Assembly: GCF_000382205.1 (NCBI RefSeq)
Contig: NZ_KB907791.1
Coordinates: 186,001-250,000 of the forward strand
Origin: Dyadobacter beijingensis DSM 21582
Lineage (GTDB): Bacteria > Bacteroidota > Bacteroidia > Cytophagales > Spirosomataceae
Direction of reading: 5' to 3'
Length of the DNA: 64,000 nt
A program made the position numbers and the translations under genes. Shown piece by piece: positions 1 to 8,231 of this stretch; the stretch's first letter is position 1, and the number at the start of each line of letters is the position of its first letter. Below the pieces are notes generated by a model that ran no database searches, was not told the origin of the DNA, and saw only the letters and a program-made list of their open reading frames with translations.

Positions 1-334
1 CGGCTTTCGGGAACAATGGGGTTGGAAGGATAAAATTGCGCATGGGTTGCACGGGGCGCAAGACAGCAGCATAAAAAGAAAATGTAAAGCCAACGGAGAG
101 CCGGCACGGCAGTGCGAAACAGTGTTGATCGGATCATGGCGAACGGGTGCTTGTAAGTGGGTAATTTCTCCGGGAGAGGACGAGGAAGTTAGTGCTAAAT
201 ATCATGATTTAAAAGGAGTTAGCTATCGTATTGGTTGGATAAATTACTTATTCCGGACCGAAAAAAAGGCGATCATGGTTTTTACTGCTACCTTACGGGA
301 AAATCCATTGGCCATAACAAAAAACATCATCCGT
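1..334. other. Upstream region without a supported gene
   Basis: One forward frame is open from base 2 through the NIPSNAP gene, but the translated residues before 335 show no family I recognise and the base composition is more AT-rich than the coding part. I see no convincing gene or RNA here. It probably holds the promoter and leader of the NIPSNAP gene and perhaps the tail of a gene cut by the window edge. Confidence 0.4.
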
Positions 335-1117
335 ATGCAACGCAGGAAATTCCTCCGATCTTCATTAGCTGTTACCGCCGCTACGGCTGCCGGTACCCAC
401 TCCGCGTCAGCGGCCGACGCGCATTTTGCCTCAAAAGAAGTATATGAATGGCGCGAATACGAAATGCGATTCGGGGCCGATGTGGCGCAGCTGGAGAATT
501 ATTTCAAAACCGCCCTTATTCCTGCATTGAACAAACATGGCGTGAAATCGGTAGGCGTTTTCAAGGAGTGGCGCCCGTCGGACCCGGCGAAAATCTATCT
601 CCTGACGCCCTACGCCTCGCTCGAACAATATGCGGCCGTCAACGGCAAGGTGAAAGCCGACGCCGACTTTATCAAAAACAGCGCTGCGTATAATGGGGTA
701 GCGGTCGACAAGGCGCTGTACAGCCGCTTCACGGCCTCGCTCATGAGCGCCTTCGAAGGCTGGCCCGCCATCACGGTGCCCGCTACGGGGCCGCGCATTT
801 TCGAATTGCGGACGTATGAGGGGTACAGTGAGGATGCGGTGACGAGGAAAGTGAAGATGTTCAACGACGGCGAATACCCGATTTTCCAAAGGGCCAAACT
901 GAACCCCGTGTTCTTCGGCGAGGTGATCGCGGGCGACAAAATGCCCCGGCTGACCTACCTGCTGTCGTGTAGCAGCATGGAGGAACGCGACAAAGGTTGG
1001 GCCGCATTCATTGCCGATCCGGCATGGAAAAAGCTCGTGGGCGACCCGCAGTATGCGAACACGATTTCGAAGATCATCAATACATTTCTGGTCCCTACGT
1101 CGTATTCGCAAGTGTAA
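335..1117 (+). CDS. NIPSNAP family protein with Tat-type signal peptide
   Basis: A 260-residue protein. The N-terminus has a twin-arginine-like stretch (MQRRKFLRSS) followed by an Ala/Thr-rich hydrophobic segment ending at an ASA-AD cleavage-like site, so it is probably exported folded. Two ferredoxin-like NIPSNAP repeats follow, at about residues 33-140 (starts YEWREYEMRFG) and 152-255 (starts RIFELRTYEG). The frame stays open upstream to position 2, but this ATG is chosen because it directly precedes the signal peptide. NIPSNAP proteins are small alpha-beta barrel proteins with no settled enzymatic role; in Bacteroidota they are often secreted. It converges on the next gene with 14 bases between stops. 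Family call is good, function unknown. Confidence 0.85.
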   Translation: MQRRKFLRSSLAVTAATAAGTHSASAADAHFASKEVYEWREYEMRFGADVAQLENYFKTALIPALNKHGVKSVGVFKEWRPSDPAKIYLLTPYASLEQYAAVNGKVKADADFIKNSAAYNGVAVDKALYSRFTASLMSAFEGWPAITVPATGPRIFELRTYEGYSEDAVTRKVKMFNDGEYPIFQRAKLNPVFFGEVIAGDKMPRLTYLLSCSSMEERDKGWAAFIADPAWKKLVGDPQYANTISKIINTFLVPTSYSQV

Positions 1118-1131
1118 TATTCAGCAAATCG

Positions 1132-1917
1132 CTAGTCCAGATCGATCCCCGCGATGAACTGGGTCACTTTCAGGCCCAGTTTGTTGAGCACGATGTCGCG
1201 CACGTTCGCGTACACGGCCTCGTCGAGCGTGCCCACGCGCGAGCAGAATTCGAGGGTCGTTTTGGATTTGGATGATTTGAAAAACAAAATCTGGTTGATG
1301 GTATCCGAGGAAGTGATCAGAAAGGTGCCCAGCTGCAATGCCACCGTATCGTTCTCTTCCTTGGCAATACCGATCTGAAATGCGCCTTTGGTGGCCGTAT
1401 GGGTATTCTTTTCAAATGCAATGAACTTTCCGCTCGTGTCGGAAAGGCCTTTGATCGCTTCCAGGGTTTTGGAAACGAGAGGCACGAGCGCGGCGCCGCC
1501 TACGGCGCTTTCAACGAGGTCGATAATGGCCTTGTCCACCTCGATCGTAGCCCCTTCCGACGTGAAGGGCGTGAAACTGGCCGACTGCATGGCCCAGCCG
1601 ATATTGTTTAGCACATTCACAAATTCTTCATACCAGTCCTTGATCTGATCTTCCTCCGGGAATTTCTTATTGGCCGCCAGCTGTGCGAGCAGCACCGAAT
1701 GCAGCACGTCCTGCCGGCGTTGGTCCGACACTTCCGACACGAACGAGACGAGGCTCTTGTCGTTCAGGAACGATTGTTCTACATTGGTTTGCGTCGCGGT
1801 TTCCGACGGGCTGAGGTCCCTGGCGATCAGGTCGAGCTCGGCCTGACCGATGAATGCTTCCCTGGAATTCTGCAGTGCGAGTTCTTTAACGTACTTCTTT
1901 GCGTCAATAAGTTCCAT
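1132..1917 (-). CDS. Unknown 261-aa protein, divergent from the caspase-lipase gene
   Basis: I do not recognise the family. The start is placed at MELIDAKKYV; an upstream ATG would add 24 residues with no coding look. The first 130 residues are predominantly helical and acidic (EEDQIKDWYEEF). Residues about 130-165 contain a Gly/Ala/Val-rich hydrophobic helix-like stretch (VESAVGGAALVPLV). The last 85 residues alternate as beta strands (GAFQIGIAKEEN, VALQLGTFLITSS) and end in a short helix. There is no signal peptide, and the only cysteine is near residue 220. It is transcribed away from the caspase-lipase gene across a 215-base shared region with repeated TACCGG boxes, which suggests co-regulation. 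It could be a partner, effector or protease substrate of that island; this is inference. Confidence 0.7.
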   Translation of the reverse strand: MELIDAKKYVKELALQNSREAFIGQAELDLIARDLSPSETATQTNVEQSFLNDKSLVSFVSEVSDQRRQDVLHSVLLAQLAANKKFPEEDQIKDWYEEFVNVLNNIGWAMQSASFTPFTSEGATIEVDKAIIDLVESAVGGAALVPLVSKTLEAIKGLSDTSGKFIAFEKNTHTATKGAFQIGIAKEENDTVALQLGTFLITSSDTINQILFFKSSKSKTTLEFCSRVGTLDEAVYANVRDIVLNKLGLKVTQFIAGIDLD

Positions 1918-1971
1918 GGTTGGAAATGTAGTTAAAAGGTTATGGTATTGTTCTGAAAATAAAGGAAGTAC

Positions 1972-2068
1972 TACCGGTGCGCTTTCCAATTAGTACGAAG
2001 TGCCGTTTGAAAGATATTACTTATTTACCGGAAAGAATTTTTTATTAAATCTGTCTTACTTACCGGTA
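1972..2068. promoter_or_regulatory. Three TACCGG boxes in the divergent control region
   Basis: The 215-base gap between the unknown protein (minus) and the caspase-lipase (plus) contains TACCGG at 1972-1977, 2026-2031 and 2061-2066; the last extends to the 8-bp palindrome TACCGGTA. The second and third boxes share more context (TTACTTA before, GGAA/AGGAA after). The arrangement suggests operators for one regulator controlling both directions. No matching regulator gene is adjacent. Confidence 0.35.
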
Positions 2069-2132
2069 GGAATGCACCTTTGCCTGCATTATGCGCATAG
2101 GAGTTCCTCTTCCAAACCCAACCTGTCATTGT

Positions 2133-5100
2133 ATGAAAATCTTCGCATTGCTGATCGGCATCAACGAGTACAGCCTCGAATCCCACCCGCCGATCAGAGG
2201 GCTCAACGGCTGCGTGAACGACGTGACCGACTTCGGCAATTTTTTGAAACAAAACTATGGAGACCTGATCGCCGACGAGCGGCAAATCCTCGTACTGACG
2301 GAGGAAAGTGCCACGCGCGCCAACGTGATCCGCGCATTCCGCACGCATCTCACGCAAGCCGGGCCGGACGATCTGGCGCTCGTCTATTATTCCGGGCACG
2401 GCTCCACGGGCGTGACGGCACCGGAATTCCAGGCCGGCACTTCCGACGGGCAGGAGCAGACGTGGGTACTGCACGACAGCCGTGAAACAGGCCAATACGA
2501 CCTGGCGGACAAAGAAATCGCCCTGCTACTGGAAGAAGTAGCCGCCCGCAGCCCGCGCATCGTCGTGATCGCCGACTCGTGCCATTCGGGCTCAGTGACG
2601 CGGGAGGTGGAGGATTTTCTACAAATGCAGCCCCGGTTTGAAAAAGGTACCGACAACGTCCGCCCGCTGGAAAGCTACCTCGACGGTGCTTACCTGCAAC
2701 GCGCCAGCCTGCGCATTCCCGCCCCGGATCACCTGCTCCTGGCTGCATGCGACCGCGTCGAGCGCGCATGGGAGTCCAACGGGCACGGACAGTTCACGCA
2801 GTCGCTGATTTCCGTGCTGGGCAAAAGCGGCGGGCAGGTGACTTATGCAGACCTTTTTGTGCAGGTAAGGGCATTTATCCGCAATGCATTGAAGAACCAG
2901 ACGCCGCAGATGGAGGCGATGGGGGCATTCGATGCCGGTCAGGGATTCCTGGGGCGAAATGTCGGTCGTGGTCGGATCAGCCGCTACCGGGTATACGCAA
3001 AGGCGGGCAAATGGACGATCGATCTCGGCGCGGGTATGGGCATTCAGCAGCAGCCGGGACAGCCGTTTGAAGTAAAAATATATGACGCAGTGGCCGAAGG
3101 TGACCTGGTTGGTACCGCCCTGCTCGATGTCATGAATGTGACGGAAAGCACATTGCTCACGGGGGTATTACCGCTCGACGCCGGCGCCGTTTATTGGGGC
3201 GAGCCGCTTTCGCTGCGGCTGCAACCGTTTTTTGTATTTGCCGATGCCGCTGCGATGGAGGCCATGCAGGAAACGCTGGCCGCCGCACCCGAATCCGGGA
3301 TCGTGCTGACCGACGTTCCCGCCGCTGCGCTGTTTGAAATGAAAATTGCAAACGGCCATATCGCCATTGATCAAACGGATGGCCATGTGCGCATTCAAAC
3401 CATAACCGGTAAGGGTGCATTATCCGCCGGGCATGCGCTGGAAGTGCTCCAAGCGCTCGCCCGCTGGCAGCGCCTGCTCGGCTTGCAGAACGCGCACACT
3501 ACCATTCCGCCTCAGCTGGTCACATTCGATGTGGAAATAATGCGTGGTGAGACGGGTGCGGTATTTTCGGAGCAACTGATTACGCTCGACCATGACGGGA
3601 CGGACATTCCCTTCCAAGTTAATTTCGGGAACGGTACGACACGAACATTGTACGTGGCCCTGCTGTACCTCTCGCCGGATTATGGTGTGACGGTCATTTT
3701 CAACGATTCGCAGCCCGTGAACCCGGGTAGCTCCGTCGTGCTGACGAGCGATGTTTTTACATTGGATAGCGAAGAAGAAATCGATACACTGAAACTCATC
3801 GTTTCCACGGAAGCCATTGACAGCAGCCTCTTTGTACAGGCACCATTGCAGATCGGCGCCACGGTGGTACCGGCAGGCAGCAGGGGGCTCGGCCAGGCAA
3901 AGGCGATCGGGGCCGCGAAGCCCGACTGGCTGACAAAGGCGGTGACCATCCGGCTCGTGAAAAAGGCGGAACAAACGATTGGTGATGGGCCGGTCGTCAT
4001 GGGCAATGGCATTACGGTTCAGCCTCACCCGGCATTCCGCGGCAAGCTGGGCTGGGCGCCGCTTGTTTCGAAAACGCGGAGCGTGGAAAGGCCGGTTATC
4101 CGGGAGGCTTATGCGGCAGGTAACCCGTGGTTCCGGATTGTGAACTTCGACGAAGGCACGCGGGGAGAAGACCGCAGTATTGCCGAGGTAGTAGAAATCA
4201 GCCAGGCGGCTGCATTGGAAAACCAGCCGCTCGTGATCGATATCCGGCCGGAGCATGCGGATGAATTGGTATTACCGTTTTTCTTCGACGGCGAGGATTT
4301 CCTGCCTATGGGCGCCCTGTCCATTCCGGAGCCGGGGCTAATGCAGGTGAGCGTACGGGCCATCCCGGAGGAGGCCGGCGAGAAAACGCGGAGCCTCGGC
4401 GGCGCATTCCGCATGGTTTTCCTCAAATTTTTAAGCAAAACAGGTATTCAAATCGATCCTAATCAACTACGCTGGGTGGATTATGCGCACGACGCTTCCC
4501 GCGAATCGGCTGGTTTGGAAGCAAAGGTCGCTGCGGCAAAATCGGTATTACTGCTGCTGCACGGCATCATCGGCGATACGGAAGATATGGCCAAACCTTT
4601 TAAAATGGCCTCCGACCACGGGTACGACCTCGTACTCACCTACGACTACGAAAACCTGAACACGCCGATCGAAGAAATCGCGGCCATTCTGAAAGACAAA
4701 CTCTCGGGTTTGGGATTCAGGGAAAATGATGAAAAGCAGCTCACCGTGCTGGCGCATTCCATGGGCGGGCTCGTGGCACGCTACATGATCGAAGAGCTGG
4801 GCGGCGACGGGTTTGTGGACAAGCTGATTATGGCCGGTACGCCCAATGGCGGCAGCAGATTCGGCCAGATTCCCGGCTATGTAAACTGGGCTTCCGTGGC
4901 GCTGGCGCTGGGTACCAGGTTGTTTCCGCCTCAGGTAGGAGCGGTTACCGGTTTCCTGTCTTCGGTACTCAAAGCCGGGAAACAGGAGGTTTTATACACG
5001 TTGGCACAAATGGATAGCGGCAGCGATTTGATCCGAAAGCTCGCCCGGAAAACCGCCGCGCCGATTCCCTATTTTATTGTCGGCGGCGACCTCGATGCTT

Positions 5101-5312
5101 ATCTGCGGGCCAGCAACGGCTTACCATTGATGGAAAAGGTGGTCACGCAAATTGGCACCTGGGTGTATAGCAACACCGTCAACGATATTGCCGTGAGTAC
5201 CGACAGTATTTTTGAGGCCAGGACCGCCGCCGTACCGCAAAAAGTGTCTTGCCATCACCTCAACTATTTCGTAATCGACGAGTCGGTGAATGCGCTCGGG
5301 AAACTATTGTAA
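2133..5312 (+). CDS. Caspase-like (C14) peptidase fused to alpha/beta-hydrolase (lipase) domain
   Basis: A 1059-residue putative two-headed hydrolase. Residues 1-260 form a caspase fold: MKIFALLIGINEY start, catalytic His89 in YYSGHGS and Cys150 in ADSCHSGS. The middle (about 300-790) is beta-rich with no domain I can name. Residues about 800-1059 are an alpha/beta hydrolase: LLLLHGIIG oxyanion strand, nucleophile Ser876 in AHSMGGLVARYMIE, a MAGTPNGGS strand typical of lipases, and a late HHLNYF that may supply the acid-base His. The start is the second ATG (MKIF), where homology to caspases begins. There is no signal peptide, so it is likely cytosolic. Its stop lies 3 bases from the stop of the convergent STAND gene. 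A protease joined to a putative lipase fits a regulated self-destruction effector (inference). Confidence 0.85.
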   Translation: MKIFALLIGINEYSLESHPPIRGLNGCVNDVTDFGNFLKQNYGDLIADERQILVLTEESATRANVIRAFRTHLTQAGPDDLALVYYSGHGSTGVTAPEFQAGTSDGQEQTWVLHDSRETGQYDLADKEIALLLEEVAARSPRIVVIADSCHSGSVTREVEDFLQMQPRFEKGTDNVRPLESYLDGAYLQRASLRIPAPDHLLLAACDRVERAWESNGHGQFTQSLISVLGKSGGQVTYADLFVQVRAFIRNALKNQTPQMEAMGAFDAGQGFLGRNVGRGRISRYRVYAKAGKWTIDLGAGMGIQQQPGQPFEVKIYDAVAEGDLVGTALLDVMNVTESTLLTGVLPLDAGAVYWGEPLSLRLQPFFVFADAAAMEAMQETLAAAPESGIVLTDVPAAALFEMKIANGHIAIDQTDGHVRIQTITGKGALSAGHALEVLQALARWQRLLGLQNAHTTIPPQLVTFDVEIMRGETGAVFSEQLITLDHDGTDIPFQVNFGNGTTRTLYVALLYLSPDYGVTVIFNDSQPVNPGSSVVLTSDVFTLDSEEEIDTLKLIVSTEAIDSSLFVQAPLQIGATVVPAGSRGLGQAKAIGAAKPDWLTKAVTIRLVKKAEQTIGDGPVVMGNGITVQPHPAFRGKLGWAPLVSKTRSVERPVIREAYAAGNPWFRIVNFDEGTRGEDRSIAEVVEISQAAALENQPLVIDIRPEHADELVLPFFFDGEDFLPMGALSIPEPGLMQVSVRAIPEEAGEKTRSLGGAFRMVFLKFLSKTGIQIDPNQLRWVDYAHDASRESAGLEAKVAAAKSVLLLLHGIIGDTEDMAKPFKMASDHGYDLVLTYDYENLNTPIEEIAAILKDKLSGLGFRENDEKQLTVLAHSMGGLVARYMIEELGGDGFVDKLIMAGTPNGGSRFGQIPGYVNWASVALALGTRLFPPQVGAVTGFLSSVLKAGKQEVLYTLAQMDSGSDLIRKLARKTAAPIPYFIVGGDLDAYLRASNGLPLMEKVVTQIGTWVYSNTVNDIAVSTDSIFEARTAAVPQKVSCHHLNYFVIDESVNALGKLL

Positions 5313-5315
5313 ATA

Positions 5316-8225
5316 TCAGTTGGCGGCAGGCGGCAATGGAATGCTATTGAGCATCTCAACGATCGAAGCGACCTCGTCTTTCAGCGAATCAGGGATCATT
5401 CTTTTTTGCGAGAATGTCTGTAAATCGGCCAGCATCGTATCGCGGTTATAACCATTGCCCTCCGTGTAGCGGCAATTTTCCTCCTCCGAATTCGGGGAAG
5501 CGGCATATTGCCGGTAATACCGCCTCGCCTCCGCCGCATTACCCGAAAGCAGGTAGGCGTGGGCAAGGTTAACATACAAATAGTCGAGGCGCGAGCGGGG
5601 TATCACAACCACCGCCGCGCCTTTTTTGGCATATTCGATGGCCTTCGCAAAGTTCTGGTCAAACAGGCGGTACCAGGAGGCATTGTTATACACGATGGAG
5701 AGGTAGTGGTTCAGGCAAGGGTCGTTCGGTAGCTTTTCGCGCATGTCTTCCAGGAACAGGATGTGGTCGTCGCTGACGTAGCGCTTCGATTGTGTCCTCA
5801 CAAAAGAGAAAAGGGCATTCCGCTCGTCCGGCGACAGTTTCTGGATCTTTATTTCCAGGGCGTTGCGCGTCGAGACATACACGTTCGTCAGGCCGCGGTT
5901 ACCGTCGGCGCTGATTTTTCGGGACAGCTTCATCCAGAGCCCGTAAGCGTCCCGCCCTTCCACCTGCCGTACCAATGCGGCCAGGATGCCTTCCAGCCGG
6001 CCAAGCGATGCGGAATTGCCCGACGCGAAAAAGTAGCCCGACAGGCGGTCGAGTGAGGTCAGGTATTCATTTTCCAGGTATGCCCACACATCCTCCTTGG
6101 CGCCGATGCTCGAATTCCTTCTCAGATGCTCGTGATCTTCCGCGTCCAACGGCAGCAGGAAGCGCACCTTCGTTTCCGGCAGCAGGCGCACGCTCGGCTC
6201 CATCCGTTTCCGGCCCGTCCAGAACAGCCGGCTGATCCCCATTTTGTTATCCGAAATAGCGATCATCGAGTCGTGCGGGAAGCGCCGCAACGAAGTGTAG
6301 TTGTACTCGGTATCAATGTCATACAACGACTCGGTGCTGTCGCTCAGCGCGCCTTCGGAAGTCATCCTGAACGTCTCGCCGTCGCTGCTGTTGTCCAATA
6401 TCCGTTTCATAAGCAGCGCTCGCCCGCGATCGTACGTTACCCGCACGAGCGTCGTATCGTGGCTGCTCACGCTCACGCCGATGCCGTGATTAGCCCCGTC
6501 CTTGTTCCAGAGGCGCTTGACGAGATTGAACCGGTTTTCGAGCGTTCCGTACCGTTCGTGGTAGACACTTACCGTATTGGCACCCGCCACGATGATCAGC
6601 TTTTTTTCCCCGCCCACATGCGCGATGGCCATGTCCGTGATCGGTTCGACATTGAATATCGAGGCAAAATACAGGTTTTCATGCTCCGGGTACCGCTTGA
6701 TTTCTTCAAACATACCATCCCCGAACAACCCCGGGAGAATAGCATTCTCCTCATATTTTTTGTATAAAATGTATTGCTGTGTTTTCGATTTGGCCAGGTT
6801 GACGAGCAGGCGGTAGCGCGTGCTTTTTTCCGAACCCCACACGGTGAGGAAGGTGATGACGATCAGCACGAATACCGCCCCGAGCGCATAGGCAAGCCCG
6901 TTCAGCAGCGTAAGGCGGCGTTTGCTATCTTTTACAAATCTCCATTCTTCCCGCGTAGGCTGCTTGCTCAGGGCGACGTTCTCCCGGATGTCTTTCGTCG
7001 AACGCTTAATATCCCGCAGCTCGTTACGATCGAGGAATGACCTGAAAAACCATACTTTGTTAGACTGCTCGTACTTTAAATAGGAGTCTTTAATGGTCTT
7101 GATCGTACGCGCGATATGCGAATTTTCGAGGCTGAACTTGTCGTGAATGATCTTGGCCAGGCTGTCGTGCGCGATTTCGTAAATGCAATCCGCCGCATTA
7201 CCGCCGTATTTATCGAGCCTCAGGATGTTTTTATGAACGAGCGACTCCACGATGGCCGTCGAAATGTCCAGCGGTGCAGCTTTCGAGATCACGTCCCCGA
7301 TTTTCTGGGGCCGTTTCGTGCCTTCGTCGCTCACAAAACAGTACAACACGTCCCGGATCGTGTTGTAGTTCACAGATTCATGCACAGCGGAAACCTCGGC
7401 AATCGTCTTCTCAATGCGTTCTTCCAGAAACTGTTTGAGCACATTCTGGATATTTCCCACTTCCGCCAGCAGCCCGGTCCTGAAACTTTTGTCCGGTCCC
7501 GGTGCCTGGTGCCATAGCCGGTCGAGATAGATTTGCAGGTGCGGGAGCTCGATCAGGTTTTCGTCGATTTTCAGGTTCCGCACAATCGCGTCGATCGTCG
7601 GTTCGTCCGTCTCGATTTCGAAATGCGTGCAGCTTTTGCGGATCACATTTTTAATGTCGTTGTCCGTCATCCGCTCGATGAGCACCCGTTTCTCGAATAT
7701 CTCCGGCACGATGCTTTCAAACTTTTGCAGCTGGGCAATGTACCGCTCGCGCATGATGAAAATCACTTTGCAGGGAATGTCGTGCGCGTCGAGCAGCCTG
7801 CGGAGGTCGTTGAAAAACGTTTCCTGTTCCTCGCTGCTCCCAAAAATGAATATCTCTTCGAACTGGTCGAAAATGAGGTAAACGGGTTTGAAGAAATCGA
7901 GGTACAGCGAACGGAGGCAATCGGAAATATCGGCATCCAGCGGGAAATCCTGTTTGTTTTTCAGGTTGATCTCATTGCGCAGCGAAACGTTGATATTGTC
8001 GTAGCGGCGCACGAAGATGTCGAGCCAGTCGGTTTTTTCGAAGCAATTGGCGAGGCCGCATTTGATAATACTCGATTTCCCCGTTCCCAATGGGCCATTC
8101 ACGAGTACAATGTTGGATTCGTGAATGTAATTATAGATGATCCTGATCTCGTCCTCTCGCTCAAAAAATGCGTTGCGCTCACTCTTCTCGAACGAATCCA
8201 GCAGCTTGAATGGTGAAGTAGCCAT
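5316..8225 (-). CDS. STAND P-loop ATPase with transmembrane segment and C-terminal TPR
   Basis: A 969-residue signalling NTPase. Walker A is at residues 44-52 (GPLGTGKSS) and Walker B at 115-124 (VYLIFDQFEE), the acidic pattern seen in novel-STAND ATPases. A winged-helix HD-type motif (YEIAHDSLAKII) follows near 349-360. One strong transmembrane helix lies at about 438-463. Beyond it is a degenerate beta-propeller-like stretch (about 490-700), then TPR-like helices (about 840-930, with YLYVNLAHAYLLSGNAAEARRYY). In this class the C-terminal repeats usually sense a trigger and the NTPase oligomerises. It starts 6 bases after the CHAT protease gene stops, so the two form one operon with the CHAT protein as likely effector. 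Confidence 0.85.
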   Translation of the reverse strand: MATSPFKLLDSFEKSERNAFFEREDEIRIIYNYIHESNIVLVNGPLGTGKSSIIKCGLANCFEKTDWLDIFVRRYDNINVSLRNEINLKNKQDFPLDADISDCLRSLYLDFFKPVYLIFDQFEEIFIFGSSEEQETFFNDLRRLLDAHDIPCKVIFIMRERYIAQLQKFESIVPEIFEKRVLIERMTDNDIKNVIRKSCTHFEIETDEPTIDAIVRNLKIDENLIELPHLQIYLDRLWHQAPGPDKSFRTGLLAEVGNIQNVLKQFLEERIEKTIAEVSAVHESVNYNTIRDVLYCFVSDEGTKRPQKIGDVISKAAPLDISTAIVESLVHKNILRLDKYGGNAADCIYEIAHDSLAKIIHDKFSLENSHIARTIKTIKDSYLKYEQSNKVWFFRSFLDRNELRDIKRSTKDIRENVALSKQPTREEWRFVKDSKRRLTLLNGLAYALGAVFVLIVITFLTVWGSEKSTRYRLLVNLAKSKTQQYILYKKYEENAILPGLFGDGMFEEIKRYPEHENLYFASIFNVEPITDMAIAHVGGEKKLIIVAGANTVSVYHERYGTLENRFNLVKRLWNKDGANHGIGVSVSSHDTTLVRVTYDRGRALLMKRILDNSSDGETFRMTSEGALSDSTESLYDIDTEYNYTSLRRFPHDSMIAISDNKMGISRLFWTGRKRMEPSVRLLPETKVRFLLPLDAEDHEHLRRNSSIGAKEDVWAYLENEYLTSLDRLSGYFFASGNSASLGRLEGILAALVRQVEGRDAYGLWMKLSRKISADGNRGLTNVYVSTRNALEIKIQKLSPDERNALFSFVRTQSKRYVSDDHILFLEDMREKLPNDPCLNHYLSIVYNNASWYRLFDQNFAKAIEYAKKGAAVVVIPRSRLDYLYVNLAHAYLLSGNAAEARRYYRQYAASPNSEEENCRYTEGNGYNRDTMLADLQTFSQKRMIPDSLKDEVASIVEMLNSIPLPPAAN

Positions 8226-8231
8226 GATCCG

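Noticed and set aside
2..334. Open frame from the window start into the NIPSNAP gene as an N-terminal extension
   Set aside because: The Tat-type signal peptide begins at 335 and would be internal; the upstream residues show no family pattern.
1132..1917. Bacterial gasdermin identity for the 261-aa protein
   Set aside because: Size and neighbourhood fit, but there is no N-terminal cysteine for acylation and no gasdermin-like sequence I can recognise.
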